From Pelodera strongyloides (Eukaryota; Nematoda; Chromadorea; Rhabditida; Rhabditidae), in contig JAANDG010000347.1 of NCBI GenBank assembly GCA_036852015.1, positions 91,217-155,216 on the forward strand: 64,000 nt of DNA, in the 5' to 3' direction. The notes below the pieces were generated by a model, which saw nothing but the letters and a program-made list of their open reading frames with translations, was not told the DNA's origin and searched no databases. Within the stretch, counting starts at the first letter, position 1; every line of letters starts with the position of its first letter. Positions 47,513 to 59,742 of this stretch are shown here, piece after piece. Made by a program: the position numbers and the translations under genes.

Positions 47513-49562
47513 TCTCATAAGAGGTTTCCCTTTCATTGTCTTCAGTTGTGCCAATATAAACAGATGCTCCACACTCTCCCATTAGACACCTTCCAATTGC
47601 GTGTTTACCGTTTGTCTTATAAGGGTGACTTAGACCCAAGCCTCCATTGGGTTCTTCAGATTAATTAGAATTGATTACCCAGCTGAACGGGTGAACGGTC
47701 AACTCAAGTCTTGATAATAATTTACTTGCAGGTAAATAGGTTTCGGAGTATATGTATTTAAACTTTGTTGTTAATGCATGGTCACTAGATGTGTGATTCA
47801 TAATTTTATAATGACAACTTCGTTCTTGTCAATACCGTAATACTCGATAGTATCGTAATCATTTCGCCGCCCAAGGCCTTCCTCAGCAAACCCCGATTTA
47901 GAGAAAACTGTATATGATTCAGGGCACTCAATACTATATTTTATGTTTTATGCATGTTCTGCCCTGCACGTCCCTTTATGTATAACTTCTTCTTTTACCA
48001 TTCGTTTTTTTGTGAAGACTTTTGACTGTAAAAGAGTAGATAAGGAGAGAAAGAGGCCATAAAGCCCTTTGATAAGGAAAACCCATAACCTTGGGCACGT
48101 AGTGGAGCCCCAACGTCTGCAAACATAAGCCTTATATTGGTATTGATACAATATACAATTGACAGTATTGAACTACACACATAAGAATGACATGTAGATA
48201 TAGTTAGCCATTGCAGTAGCTCGTATCCTGCATTTAGGTTATTCCATTCTGACCATTCTAGTTAGGATTTCAAGTTACGTGTGACACTATCACGATGTAA
48301 CATTTGTCAAGTAAATCACGTAGTCTTACAGACCTATAGTACCAACGTACAACTAACACCATTTATGATTATTTTCATCATAACCAGAGTTAGAGTCATC
48401 ATACCAACAACCAACGACTAACAACCATTATTCACATTGTGTATTTTTATGTGATTTTTTATATGTTATTCCTTGTTGTGACTTTATTCACTTACTATAT
48501 TATAGTATATGCGTTGCCGGTCATCATACCTTTCACTAAAAAAAAAACTGCGATGGCTCTGCGCACCTATGGCTATGGCACGAAAAGGGTGCTCTCGCGG
48601 CGTGATTTATAAACAGCTTTGAACCAAAGTCATAGTCATCTTCTTCTTCTGCGATTTAACAATATTTTATTTGGTGTCAATGTCAATGAATAATAAGTTT
48701 CTTATCATTTGTTTCATTTCCGAAACGGATTTGACTACACTTTGTGTGTGAGTTAACACGCCCCCTAAGCTTGTAGGTCCGATAACCTCAAAAAATGACC
48801 TCATTTTATGTTCAACTATTTCTGTTGCAATTTTACCCTCTTCTTTTTTTATCGAGTCTGCTGTGTTCAATGGTCGCTATACATTCGGAGTGTAATTTAT
48901 AACACGAACGACCTTCACGGGTATATAGCGGTTTATTGTGGAAGCGAATGGGAAAAGTGCAACTGATATGAGATATGATTCGAATTTAATATGCACTTAT
49001 AGTTAACAGTTAACACAATCATTGCTTGTAAGCTTGTAGATGTACAATTGGATTTGAACATGTATACATGAGTTTATATTTAAACTCACGCATACCGTAT
49101 TGCATATAGAATGCACAGGGTGAGCGGCATAATCTGAGATTTTAGTCCACAGTAAACTCTCCAGCCTAGTACATAATTAGATACATTCTGTTGTAAGATG
49201 TCTATGTCTTCTGTTGCTGTTCACTAAATCATTCAAATAGATTTCACATAACATAGTACCGTACATAGTTACGCTTCATAAGCTTCATTGTTTTGCGTTT
49301 TATAGTACGAATTCCATTAATGTTTGTGGCAAAGTTTTGATTAATATCCTCAAGTCATTGTCACTTTTTTTCACATATTTTAGCAAGTTCGCATCGTGGT
49401 TAACACCCACGGAATACAACTTATCTCATGTCCGATCAGTTAACCGGAGAAATTTTTTTATTGAAAAGTGCGTTAATGATTGACAATGGAGTCTTTACTA
49501 ATGATTATTGTGGGGGCGCACCAAGGACGTCTACTATATACACTTTATTTCTCTTGTTGCAT

Positions 49563-49640
49563 TTAAAGCGAACTAACTGCCGGTTCTTGAAACGTATGTC
49601 AAATAACTGAATTCCTATGTATTCATGCTAGTTATTTGGT
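49563..49640. mobile_element. Family A element, left part interrupted by the LINE
   Basis: TTAAAGCGAACTAACTGCCG..TTGAAACGTATG and TTCCTATGTATTCATGC match the family's left half, then the match stops near 49640. The missing right end (CATTTTTCAAAAACCGGCCG..TTTTTAA) appears at 54293-54333, directly after the LINE tail. Confidence 0.65.
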
Positions 49641-49787
49641 GATTATAATTCACTAGTGATGCTAGTGATTATAATTCACGTAGCGCGCGGCGGTTCCCGA
49701 GGCTCTGCGATACAACCTCGGTCAGTATTATTCCTTTTGACAATATTGTAACTAATAGTTAGTAAATATCTTTCATTGTAAGATTTA

Positions 49788-50681
49788 ATGGAGGTGGATA
49801 AGGATAAGGGCGTAGACGCTCCTGTTCCAAGGAGTGCAGCCAAGAGGGATAGAAATAGTGATGGGAGTTCTTCACCTAGGGGGCATTCTCCTAAGCGTAA
49901 GGAGGTTGAGCTCAGTGACATTCTGGGCATGGGCGAAGTAGAGCTTGAAGGTATGCTTCAAGTAGGACAGAATGGATTACATCTAGATGCAGGGCAAGCT
50001 GGAAAACTGATTGATGCTGTCCAGAAACTAATTTCTTTGGCTAAGGGGGTTATTAGTGGCACCTCTAGCCTCGTCATGGACAGTGTCAGGGAGGAGCGTA
50101 GGCTCCGTAGTCTAGTTATTTCAGTTCCCAATGTTCCCCCTCCTCCTAATCACAACATGGACCTTCCAAAAGAAACTATTGCTCGTAATGAAGTAGCGGA
50201 GGAGACAACCCAGACATTGAATCTCAAAGCAATGATTAAGTTCTTAGGTATTACAGAGGCTCCCTGTGCCTTATACAAAATGAACGCTTTTTTGTGGAAA
50301 CTTGAAATGCCTTCTCGTGCGTCTCGTTCCAAAATTCTCAGTAGGAAGCATCGGCTCAAAGACACAAAGTGGGGTAGGGTATTCATCAGGGAAAGTATGA
50401 CTTTCGAACAGAGGCAACGTTTGAATGAAATGCGTACGCAGCGGGATTATCTTAACAGTATGGGAGGCCAGCAAAGGTGGCAGCTACGGGATGATAAGTT
50501 GGTGTGGGCGTCCGATAATGGTGTGGACAGGACTAAATTGGCGTTTGAGACTTGTATTCCTCCTGGTTGGGTTAATCCACGGCACTCTTATAGACCTCGG
50601 CCGTCGGGTCCTCCCCCAAACAATTTCACTCCTAATAGTTCCACGGGTTCTGTTGGTGCAAACCAGCAGGTGGGAAACTAA
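49788..50681 (+). CDS. LINE ORF1 protein, 297 aa
   Basis: An intact frame upstream of the endonuclease/reverse transcriptase frame, where a LINE ORF1 nucleic-acid chaperone is expected. It begins with a charged, low-complexity stretch (KRDRNSDGSSSPRGHSPKRK), has an amphipathic helical segment (about 65-95), a basic central region and a Pro/Asn-rich tail. I see no CCHC knuckles. It is uninterrupted while ORF2 is not, which may be chance. The ORF1 stop and first ORF2 Met are 42 nt apart. Confidence 0.7.
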   Translation: MEVDKDKGVDAPVPRSAAKRDRNSDGSSSPRGHSPKRKEVELSDILGMGEVELEGMLQVGQNGLHLDAGQAGKLIDAVQKLISLAKGVISGTSSLVMDSVREERRLRSLVISVPNVPPPPNHNMDLPKETIARNEVAEETTQTLNLKAMIKFLGITEAPCALYKMNAFLWKLEMPSRASRSKILSRKHRLKDTKWGRVFIRESMTFEQRQRLNEMRTQRDYLNSMGGQQRWQLRDDKLVWASDNGVDRTKLAFETCIPPGWVNPRHSYRPRPSGPPPNNFTPNSSTGSVGANQQVGN

Positions 50682-50722
50682 GAGGGCAAATTAAGGAACA
50701 TGAGACGATTTTAGTATCCTTT

Positions 50723-53577
50723 ATGAACATTCGTAGTCTCATGAAAAATCTTAATAATGTACACCATTTTTTATCTGCTAAACATCCTGACATTTTCATT
50801 CTAGTAGAATCCTGGTTAAATAAGGATATAAAAGATTGCACTATTTTGCATACTGGGAATTACAAATTATTGCGTTTTGATAGACAGTCTAAAAAAGGTG
50901 GTGGTATTTGTCTGTATGTAAATTCATGTTTTTTATGCAAAGAACAAAAACACATGGGAAATGCAAATTTTGAACTTTGTTGCGTAGATATTGAAGATTT
51001 AGTTAATTTTCGTAAAATACGTTTTATTGTTGTATATAGACTTCCGGGTTGCACTGCTTTAGCTGATACTTCATTGTATGATGAAATTATCAATTTATCT
51101 ACTTCGGGAATTGATGTTATTCTTCTGGGCGACTTTAATATTCATTTTGATTTTACAAACCCAAGTCCTACACTAGCTAAGGAAAGGGAATTCGGTGATT
51201 TCATAAACTCTCTGGGATGGTCTTTTTATGTAACAGAACCAACTCGTGATAGACGAATTATTGATCATTTATTTTGTAGTTCATCTAACCTAATAAAAAA
51301 TTGTTCGGTAGAACCGCCATTGGGCTCTTCGGATCATAATCTAATAACCTTTCAAATAAATATGACTATTGAATATATTAATATGCAAACACCTTTTCTG
51401 GATTTCAAGAGTGCGAATTGGCCTCGAATAAAGTCTATGCTCTCAATTGACTGGGTTACTTATTTTGGGACATACAATACTGTTGACGATTTGGAAGAAC
51501 GCTTTTCTAGTTATATACGTTCGTTGATTAGGGATTTTGTTCCATTGAAGTATAGGCAATTGCCATTGACACGTTTTCCAAAATACATCAAGAATATGGT
51601 TTATCAAAAACAACGCTTGTTTAACTTGAACAAAAACTTGAAATCGGTGCATATTAGTGATTTGATAAAGGGAATAAACGCTCAACTTAGCAAATCGTTG
51701 GAAAGGTTTTATGCCTATAAGGAAAATAAAGCTTTTGAGAACAAATTTGGGAAGACAATTTTATACGTACGTAAATTCACGTATCAAAGGTAGATCATCA
51801 ATAGGTGTTATTCACAATCCGCTTGATGACCAATGTGTTTATGATAGTTATGAAAAAGGCAAACCTCTTAGGAAATCAGTTTGAGTCCGTATTCACACGT
51901 GATAATGGCACTTTCCCAATGATGTATTCTAGATCAGATATCCATACTAATGCTTCACTACCGGTTATTTTTCCTCAAGACGTGTGTAAAACACTTGGCA
52001 GGCTAAAAAATTCGTTTTCTTTGACATCAGACGGAATTCCTCAGTTTTTCTTTGAAATTTTGTAAAAATGAATTGTCAGAACCATTGTCTTTTATTTATA
52101 ATATCTCTCTAGAAACGGGTAGAATGCCTAACATTTGGAGAAAATCTATTGTAACTCCTGTTCCTAAGGTTCCGAAGCCTAAATATCCAGTACACTTCAG
52201 GCCTATATGTATTAACAGTGCTGTTTGCAAGACCATGGAAATGATAGTAAAACATCAATTGTACAAATATATTGAGCGGTTAAATTGCATGCCAGAAGAA
52301 CAATACGGATTTATTAGGGGGAAATCTGTAGATCTACAGATGCTTGATGTACAGAAACAATGGCTCTCTTCTTATGAAAAAGGCGAATGTGTAGATGTAA
52401 TATACTTAGACATTGCAAAAGCCTTTGATAAGGTGGTTCACTCCAAATTGCTCTTCAAACTTCAAATGCTGGGCTTTCCTCTACAGTTAATTTACTGGTT
52501 GTCTGATTTCTTAGCGGGTAGAACCTTTCAAGTAAAAGTAAATGACTGTTTGTCTGATGAATGTAATGCTACATCTGGAGTGCCTCAAGGCTCTGTACTT
52601 GGTCCTATATTGTTTCTTTTGTATATATGTGATCTTCCCAATGTAATTCGAACTTCTCCAAACATAAACATACGCTGTTTTGCCGATGATTGTAAAATCT
52701 ACTGTAGTTATCAACCACATGAAGCTTTAAGTGCCAATCTCGCATTAGAAAAGTCGCTAGATATGTTGTCGGAGTATTGCATCGATTGGCAAATTGAGTT
52801 GGCTAGTGAAAAATGTAAGGTTCTATATATGGGAAAGAAAAACTGTAAGTATAAGTACAGTGTGAATGGTACTCAATTGGGCATGGTTTCTTCTATGAGA
52901 GATTTGGGAATTCAGATACAAGATAATTGGCATTTTGTTGACCACATTTCTAATATATGTACGAAAAGTATGGGCGTTTGGTATGCTCTTACTAAGAGCA
53001 TTAAGCAGCGAAATCCTCTGATTCTCGTAAAATCGTATAAAACTTGGGTCCGTCCTCTGTTAGAGTTTGCAAGCGTTGTCTGGAATCCGTATCTCAAAAA
53101 AGATAAACTACGTGTCGAAAAAGTGCAGTCAAGAATCACTCGCATGATCTTTCAAAAATGTTACCCAAAATGCACCCTGATCCCATCTTACTCAGACCGA
53201 TTACGTAAGTTTAACCTGCTTTCATTGCAACAAAGAAGAATCCAACACGACCTTATATTCACATTCAAAACTTTTGAAAGGCGAATTAGCCAACTCCTTC
53301 AGTAAATATTATGTAATGAAGCCTACTCGAGGACGATTATCGTCGTTTGAATATCATGTTCCTTTGGCAAAGCGTAACCCGTTTTATCACAGTTTCTTTC
53401 TGCGTACCGGCCAGATGGCTAAACAAAATTCCAGAACAATTGCTAAAGGCACATGATTCTAAAACCTTTAAAAGACTATTGAAATCATCAGACATTACTC
53501 AAATTCTAAATAGTTTCGAAGAAAATGATATCACAGTCGGGTTTAAGGAATATACCTATATTCCAAGAACGAATTAA
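50723..53577 (+). pseudogene. LINE ORF2 (endonuclease and reverse transcriptase), frameshifted
   Basis: The first segment (50723-51793) is an apurinic-type endonuclease with VESWLNK, GDFNIHFD and SSDHNLITF landmarks. The segment 51805-52065 is in another frame, then 52052-53305 returns to the first frame with reverse transcriptase motifs YLDIAKAFDKV, SGVPQGSVLGPILF and FADDCKIY (the catalytic A-DD). The last part (53347-53577) shifts again. So about three frameshifts and a stop near 51793 inactivate it. The catalytic residues themselves are intact, implying a fairly recent insertion. Clade placement within CR1/Jockey is inference. Confidence 0.85.
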
Positions 53578-54292
53578 TCATCACATTCATTTAGAAATCT
53601 TCTAAAAACGGCCATTAGAGTTTGCAGCTACATCTACATCATGGAAAAGTCACGAAGAAACCTAAATATCATATTTACTTTCACCTCTGTTATTTCGTTT
53701 CGCATCTATTTTCAACTGTTGTCTACATCGAATTGTATTTGTTATGTTTATCTGCGTTCTAAAGGAAGTATATCAGAATCAAACTTATGTATGTATGGAA
53801 CCAACCTCAGTGAACAATCCATGAAACAAACTTGTATTTAATCAAATTACCTGTATCCTTGAGTACTACGCCTGTGGCTTATCCACAAAAACTACCATGT
53901 GCGGTACATGAATTTTCGTGCATAGCGCATTCGAATTACTGCGGGTGGAGGTATATTACGGATGCTAGAATTTGAGAAAGGTGGCTAGGTAGAAACTATT
54001 CTTAGGCATGCCGTAGTATATACATTTATGTTACTATAATTTACTCTTGTGTGGTTATGTTATTGCTTTATTTCCTGAGGTAATGCACGAAAATTCAAAA
54101 ATCTTAACTATGGCGAAACACTTAATCTTATTGGTAATTGATTTGTAGCAAGGTGTTACTCTTTTCTTATAAACGAACCTCAAGCAATCGTTGCATGTGG
54201 CTTAATTTGCCAACCTTCTCATCATCATTTTATATGATGCACACTTATATATTTTATATAATGTGTCAATAAATTATTATTATTATTATTAT

Positions 54293-54333
54293 TGGCGCAT
54301 TTTTCAAAAACCGGCCGTCAGTTTTCTTTTTAA
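54293..54333. mobile_element. Family A element, right part after the LINE
   Basis: CATTTTTCAAAAACCGGCCG and a TTTTTAA end, directly following the LINE's ATT-repeat tail. Together with 49563-49640 it reconstitutes both ends of one element. Confidence 0.6.
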
Positions 54334-54889
54334 CAGCGTAATTGTTCATTCGCGGTTTGCAACCCGCTTATGTAAGTTGCTATATTTCTATGTTTAATTG
54401 TTATAAAAGTGCACCCCGCATAAATCTTGACAATCGCGATTCCAACAGTCCCACACCACAGTAATTTTTGTGTGAAATACAGCGTGTTTTCTCGCACATT
54501 ATTTTTTTTTTTGTGTTTATCTTCATGCGCTTAGGATGAAAATAAATTGCTGCTAGCAATTGTTAAGTGTTTGTGTACATTCCGTTTCCTTTTCATAATA
54601 TAGGACTCTTGATATGATTGATTATGTCATTTCGGTAATTCATCATAATCACCATTCATCTGTGGGCAAGTGAGACAATGTGCGAAGGGAAAGTTTAAAA
54701 GCAGGATTTTCCTATTTGATACATTTTGATATAGCTTGTTTCTATAAATATAAATATATATTTCAATAGTAATTTGTTAACATGACTATTAAGAAAATTG
54801 TCTCCTCTCCGAATTAAAGAGTTAATTCATAACTCTTCTACATTGGCAACTAACTTATTAGAAGCTACCACATATCGGAAAAGGTGCAG

Positions 54890-54990
54890 ACATGGTGCAC
54901 ATCACACCTGAACCGGCGCACATCCTGCGCACGTCCTGCGTCCTGCGGTCCTGCGCACTCCTGGCACTTGCGGTGCTGTGCGCAAAGTTT
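54890..54990. repeat. GC-rich block with short tandem TGCGCAC/CCTGCG words
   Basis: Imperfect tandem units of about 10-15 nt: CGGCGCACATCCTGCGCACG, then TCCTGCGTCCTGCGGTCCTG, then CGCACTCCTGGCACTTGCGG. It gives open frames on both strands, which I judge compositional. Confidence 0.6.
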
Positions 54991-55283
54991 CGCATGCATA
55001 ATTTTTAACTTCAGTAACTCATTTGCGCCAATTAAAGTGCAGATAAATGTATTCATTGGATCTTTACTGGATCTTAATTACGAGGATTCGATATTTCCAT
55101 GTATGTTCTGTTACTACACTTCCAGTAAAGAATCTGTTGAGAAGCACAATTTCCTATACGAACTTTCGCTTTTAGATCAGCTCTATTCATATATCCATAT
55201 CTATCTGAACATTCAATCTCACTCATTCGCATTGTCTCCGTTTATATCGTATGTGTTCAACAATAAACAAGGATAATGAAGGG

Positions 55284-55286
<3 letters not shown>

Positions 55287-55338
<52 letters not shown>

Positions 55339-55346
55339 AAGAAAGT
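55287..55346. repeat. (GA)n microsatellite
   Basis: About 48 nt of pure GA followed by a few GAAA units. Its purity suggests recent expansion. Confidence 0.97.
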
Positions 55347-55436
55347 GAAGATCTCCGCGTTGGATTAAATACCTCCAAAAGCTAATCTACTAAAACTAAC
55401 GTGTTCGCTTTTACTATCCAACAATAAGCGAAAAAC

Positions 55437-55594
55437 TTGTTCTACGTCCCAATGCTGGACAACTGCATTCCCATATGTTGTATGTAATTGAATATAATTA
55501 AAAAATCGCGTAGTATCGCGCTGTTATTTGCATACTCTACGTGGGAATACAGCGTCCAAAATACGTTTCAAACCCGGCTGTTATACCGTTTTAA
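55437..55594. mobile_element. Family A element, left end degraded
   Basis: GGACAACTGCATTCCCATAT at the left, CGCGTAGTATCGCGC at the centre, then GGGAATACAGCGTCC and ATACGTTTCAAACCCGGCTG..CCGTTTTAA at the right. Confidence 0.75.
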
Positions 55595-56138
55595 TTTATC
55601 ATTTTGCTCTACTCTTGGACAGTGCGCAACACCTCTACCATGTCATATGTGTGGAACAATATCCAATAAACATGTATTATTATTAATATAATATAAGGTA
55701 CCTTATTTTATGTGTCCTTGCCTTATACGTGATTTTTCTACGCCATAATCTCTCTCATTTTTTACCGCCTTCACATTATTAATCAAAGCTAGACTCTTTC
55801 GGCGTTGTCACAAATTATCCGCGTCTCACTTAGGAAGAGATATATGGCTTAATCACTAATTCGGAAACTAGACCATTCTCCTCCCATTTTACATAACGAA
55901 ATGATTGAAAGTGATCGGAAACATGGCGAAAAACTACTGACAGAATGACGATTAGACATGAATGATCTACACCTAAAAGCGATTTATTATCTATTCAATT
56001 AGGTTCGTATCTTCATGAACTACATTCCTGTCTCGTAGTACGATATTAATGATATGATGTGAATGTGTTTCAGTAAGGAATCATTCCATTTCATATGGAA
56101 CTGCTTTCATAGTTGTCTTGTTTAGTGTAGAAGGCCAC

Positions 56139-56293
56139 TCCGCATAATAGCCGGCTTTGAAACGTATACCGGACGCTGTATTCCGATGCACTGTATGCAA
56201 ATTACTGCGTCATTTTATACTTAGGTGCATACTAAATATGGGAATACAGTTGTCCAAAATATGTTTCAAAACGCGGCTGTTGTATCACTTTAA
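56139..56293. mobile_element. Family A element, left end degraded
   Basis: CCGGCTTTGAAACGTATACC, GGACGCTGTATTCCGATG and TATGCAAATTACTGCG at the left; GGGAATACAGTTGTCC and ATGTTTCAAAACGCGG..CACTTTAA at the right. Confidence 0.75.
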
Positions 56294-56860
56294 ACTTCGC
56301 ATAAAATTTTGCATCGCATAAAACTGTGTTTTGTTTACCTTTGCGGCTTTGTAACCATTACCGCTAGAGCTAACGCGAAAATTTTCCCGTTCCCTTCACA
56401 TTTCTCAGCAGATGTTCGAATTTTCCAAGGAAATTATATATGGCCATCAATTTCCCCCCTTGGTAAACCATATGTGATTTCTTTGTTCTTTGTGTTTGTT
56501 GTCGTTCATTAGTCAAGAATAGGCAAATTATATATATTTTCATGTTAATTATCCTGCGGTTTTGAGCGCAATGAGGCAGGTGTTCCATCAGAGAGAAAGG
56601 CATTTTCGTGCAAGCTTTGGCAGCGCGCCTTTGCGCTAAGGGCTAAGCGCAGCAGCGCGCTGGCAAGTCCATTAACTGAGTATGGCTCATTGGAGTGTCT
56701 ACGTGGTAAAAAGAGACAATTGGAATGACTTTTCTGCTCTCTCTCTCTATTTTATTTGCGGTTAGATCAAGTCACAGCTTCTACCAGCTGACTTACGTAT
56801 AACAATGTTTTCTATCCTTCCAAGTGGTTTTTTCCAATATATTCCTTTAATTTCATGCAT

Positions 56861-57035
56861 TTAAAGCTGTATAACAATCTGTTTTGGAAACGTATGCTGG
56901 TTTCCCATGTCGTGTATGCAAATAAATGCGCGATACTGCCTGATTTTTTTAGTCTAATTATATATATTCATTTACATTGCATAAAAGTGCAATTGTCCAA
57001 CATACGCCACAGCATACGCCGTTATATCGCTTTAA
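56861..57035. mobile_element. TTAA-bounded palindromic element, family A
   Basis: 175 bp, left end TTAAAGCTGTATAACAATCT, right end CATACGCCGTTATATCGCTT + TAA. Both TTAA ends present. Confidence 0.75.
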
Positions 57036-57255
57036 CTATACATGCTCTCGACTACATACAGTAATACATACAAGTTTTAATGTGAATTTGTATGCATTAC
57101 TTTTAGGTACAAACAAGCGTACATTTGCGGGGTTACCCTTGCTTCATTAGAGTACCTTATGTTATTACTTTACGTTAGGTGAAAAACAGTGAGGAAAGTG
57201 AGACAGCTAGAGCGATAGTGATAGATAGGGTTAAGAAAGAGATACGGGGAGATAG

Positions 57256-57258
<3 letters not shown>

Positions 57259-57295
<37 letters not shown>
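57259..57295. repeat. (GA)n microsatellite
   Basis: Pure GA run. Flanking purine-rich sequence makes a 102-codon plus-strand frame that I do not regard as a gene. Confidence 0.95.
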
Positions 57296-57297
<2 letters not shown>

Positions 57298-59349
57298 TCT
57301 TGCAACATTAAAGGTAGACTGGATAGACCTGTTAGATGGAAGTTCTCGCTTTTCATCAGTAGAGAAATGGAACAGTGTGCGTACATTTTCTAATCGGACT
57401 AATGGTTTCCTTTTTGTGTCTTTATATGTTTTGTTCTTGTTTTGTTCCTTGTGTATTGTTCTAAATGAAGCTTGCACTTTTTTCTAAGTTTGGAAGGACA
57501 TCCGGCGCACTTCTGGCACACGTGCACTTCTGGCGCACATCCCGCGTATTATGTGCGCGAGAAAGAATAGGTTCGCACTGCCACTTGCACTTTCTTAGGA
57601 CAATGAGCATTTATTCGAAACACTGCTGGGAAATATATATAAAAACTATTTTCAACAATTTATCCGCTTGCATTATCCTCTTTCCTCTAGTTTTCCTCAT
57701 CACTCACTCTCTCGGACTATATTCCTAAATGACCTTGTTCCAGATTTTTATTTTTCCGAGTAAAATATAGTGCGGCGGGACAGATGTTCTACTAGCATAG
57801 ATTCTCATTAAAGAACACTTCCTCAACTTATTTTAGTTTAGAGATAACGAAGATTATTAGAGAGTTCTTAGGCTTGGTTTGTGACAGCGGGACCGCTCCA
57901 TCCTCTACATGGCCCCATAGGTGTGCGAAAGATGCACGTTTAGTTGGCGCACTTGTGGCGCATTTCTCACTGGAATGGCTCTTCATTCAGGCACCCCAGT
58001 GTCCCAGCGAGCCTATAGTGTGGGGTCTTCCACCCGCTTTCGCAGTTATTTTTTGATTGTGAGGACTTCTTCAGTGGACATCCATAGTTTTAGGATACTA
58101 TTTTACACTATTTCACTAATTCAAATTGTTTAATTTCAAGATATAATCGTTGACGTAATGTTTCCAAACATCTCCCTTATGTTATCTTATATTTATTACA
58201 TCACCTGGTCTTGATTTCAACATTTTGAGTACTTCTCTAAGTGAAAGTGTTCCTTAGGCTAAAAGCAAATCCAGGCGTTCTCTATTCTCGTTAACCGGTC
58301 CAGTGTCGCTTTTCACTACCCTGTGAATTCATGCGTATACTTACAACTTACAACTAACTTCAACACTTACAACTTAGAACTGACTTAAATCAAGGTGTTC
58401 AATTTTTTTCTACTTGGCTCGGAAATTTCTCTCACAAATTTTCACCCTCCTTTGGCTTTATCGACTACAAATTGTTATATGCTTCCCAATAGCTCCTCGA
58501 ATCTATACAACGTGAAACTTTGATTGCGCGTCAAACAAAAACAGGTGTGCCAACCTCTGGCCGTGCACGCTCAGCCTTCGCCAGCCGCGCGCCACATTCT
58601 CGCCGCACACTTGAGTTTTGCAGTGTAATATTAATACCCAACAAGGAGTCTTAGTCGGCTCATTGGCTCTTTGCCAATGTTTGACCGGGCTTACTTGATA
58701 ACAGTTGTTATTCCTCATGCTAATAACTCGCCAGTTGACAGATTGTTGATAAACAACCACTCATTTTGATTTTTAAGCAGCTTGATTCACAGGTTCCTAG
58801 CTGTATATTGTGAGTTAATAATTTTTTAGTTCTCGTGTACTTTAGTTCACCATTGATAATACTAGAGGAGGCGGGAATGCACAGTTTATGCACACTCGAT
58901 AGTTGGCTATGCGGTTTTTTGTCTCAATTAAAGCCATACCTACATCGAGACCCATTTCATGGATTGTCTCAACCTACCTCCCCCTCCCCTTTGCCACATT
59001 TTTTGCCTAAATACATAATAAACATTCATTCACAAATATACCAGATGTTTGTAGTTTGCGTATCTCGCGTAGATTAAGTTATTACTTTACGTTCTGAATA
59101 CTCTAAAGTGAACTAATTTTTGCATGGTGAACTGAAATCCGGTAGTGTATCATGTAACATTTTGACAGTTTTTATCCAACTAGTCTCAAGTGTGACACGA
59201 GGGTATTTATAAGTGTGATGAACAGTTGTTCATTCTTGTGGAACAGATCAGAACTCAAAAGAGTATACTAGCTTTACTTTGCTACCTTTCGCTTGAAACT
59301 TATTTTACCGGCGCAAATATTTGATTTTTCTTTTGTACTTTTCATATCG

Positions 59350-59742
59350 TTAAAGGGACAGGCCCATCAAAGTAAACCTATATTTACGAAACGTTCATAA
59401 TGTATATAAAGCATTTTTATACAAACCAAATTTCACCTAAACTCGCCCTGGGGAACTTTTTCCTATGTGCTCGTCGTGTATGTATACCGTAGAGCTGCAG
59501 ATTTCCAAGGTGTATGTGCAAATTCAGCTCGCATTTTAATTTCATGATAAATTTGCATATATCGCTTTGAAATCTGCAGTTTTACGGTATACATATACGA
59601 TGAGCGCATCGGAAAAAGTCAGTCCTCGAGGGCGAGAGTAGGTGAAATTTGGTTTGTATATATTATACATTGTAATAAAAATACTTTATATACATTATGA
59701 ACATTTCGTAAATATAGGTTTAGTTTGATGATGTCCCTTTAA
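59350..59742. mobile_element. TTAA-bounded 393-bp palindromic element, family B
   Basis: Starts TTAAAGGGACAGGCCCATCA and ends ..GATGATGTCCCTTTAA. The arms pair over most of their length: TATATTTACGAAACGTTCAT with ATGAACATTTCGTAAATATA, then GTTTGTAT with ATACAAAC, AATTTCACCT with AGGTGAAATT, and a TACCGTA..TACGGTA centre. No coding frame. TTAA ends suggest a piggyBac-type non-autonomous element. It ends 214 nt before the semaphorin start. Confidence 0.85.

Larger units (their letters stand above)
45870..49562. other. Intergenic region between the PTCD2-like gene and the retrotransposon
   Basis: No supported gene. It contains a diverged direct repeat at 46020-46262, a CT/AT-rich low-complexity tract at 47390-47512 and a minus-strand open frame at about 48667-48870. 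That frame (66 codons, no ATG at its upstream end) has a plausible amphipathic composition but no family and no clear splice borders, so I leave it uncalled. Confidence 0.5.
49640..54292 (+). mobile_element. Non-LTR retrotransposon (CR1/Jockey-like LINE), about 4.65 kb
   Basis: Two-ORF LINE: ORF1 at 49788-50681 and ORF2 (endonuclease plus reverse transcriptase) at 50723-53577, then about 700 nt of 3' UTR ending in AATAAATTATTATTATT.. repeats. The 3' end is fixed by the matching truncated copy at 19519-19597 and by the flanking halves of a family A repeat. The 5' boundary is less sure. A TGATTATAATTCAC direct repeat at about 49638-49680 lies near it and could be part of the 5' end or target. 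No LTRs. Confidence 0.85.
54334..59349. other. Intergenic, repeat-rich region before the semaphorin
   Basis: No supported gene. Contains three family A elements, two (GA)n microsatellites, and several GC-rich blocks with repeated GCGCAC words (54890-54990, 57497-57560, 57915-57990, 58535-58620) in otherwise AT-rich DNA. Confidence 0.5.

Noticed and set aside
48667..48870. 66-codon minus-strand frame
   Set aside because: No ATG at the upstream end, no family resemblance and no adjoining exons.
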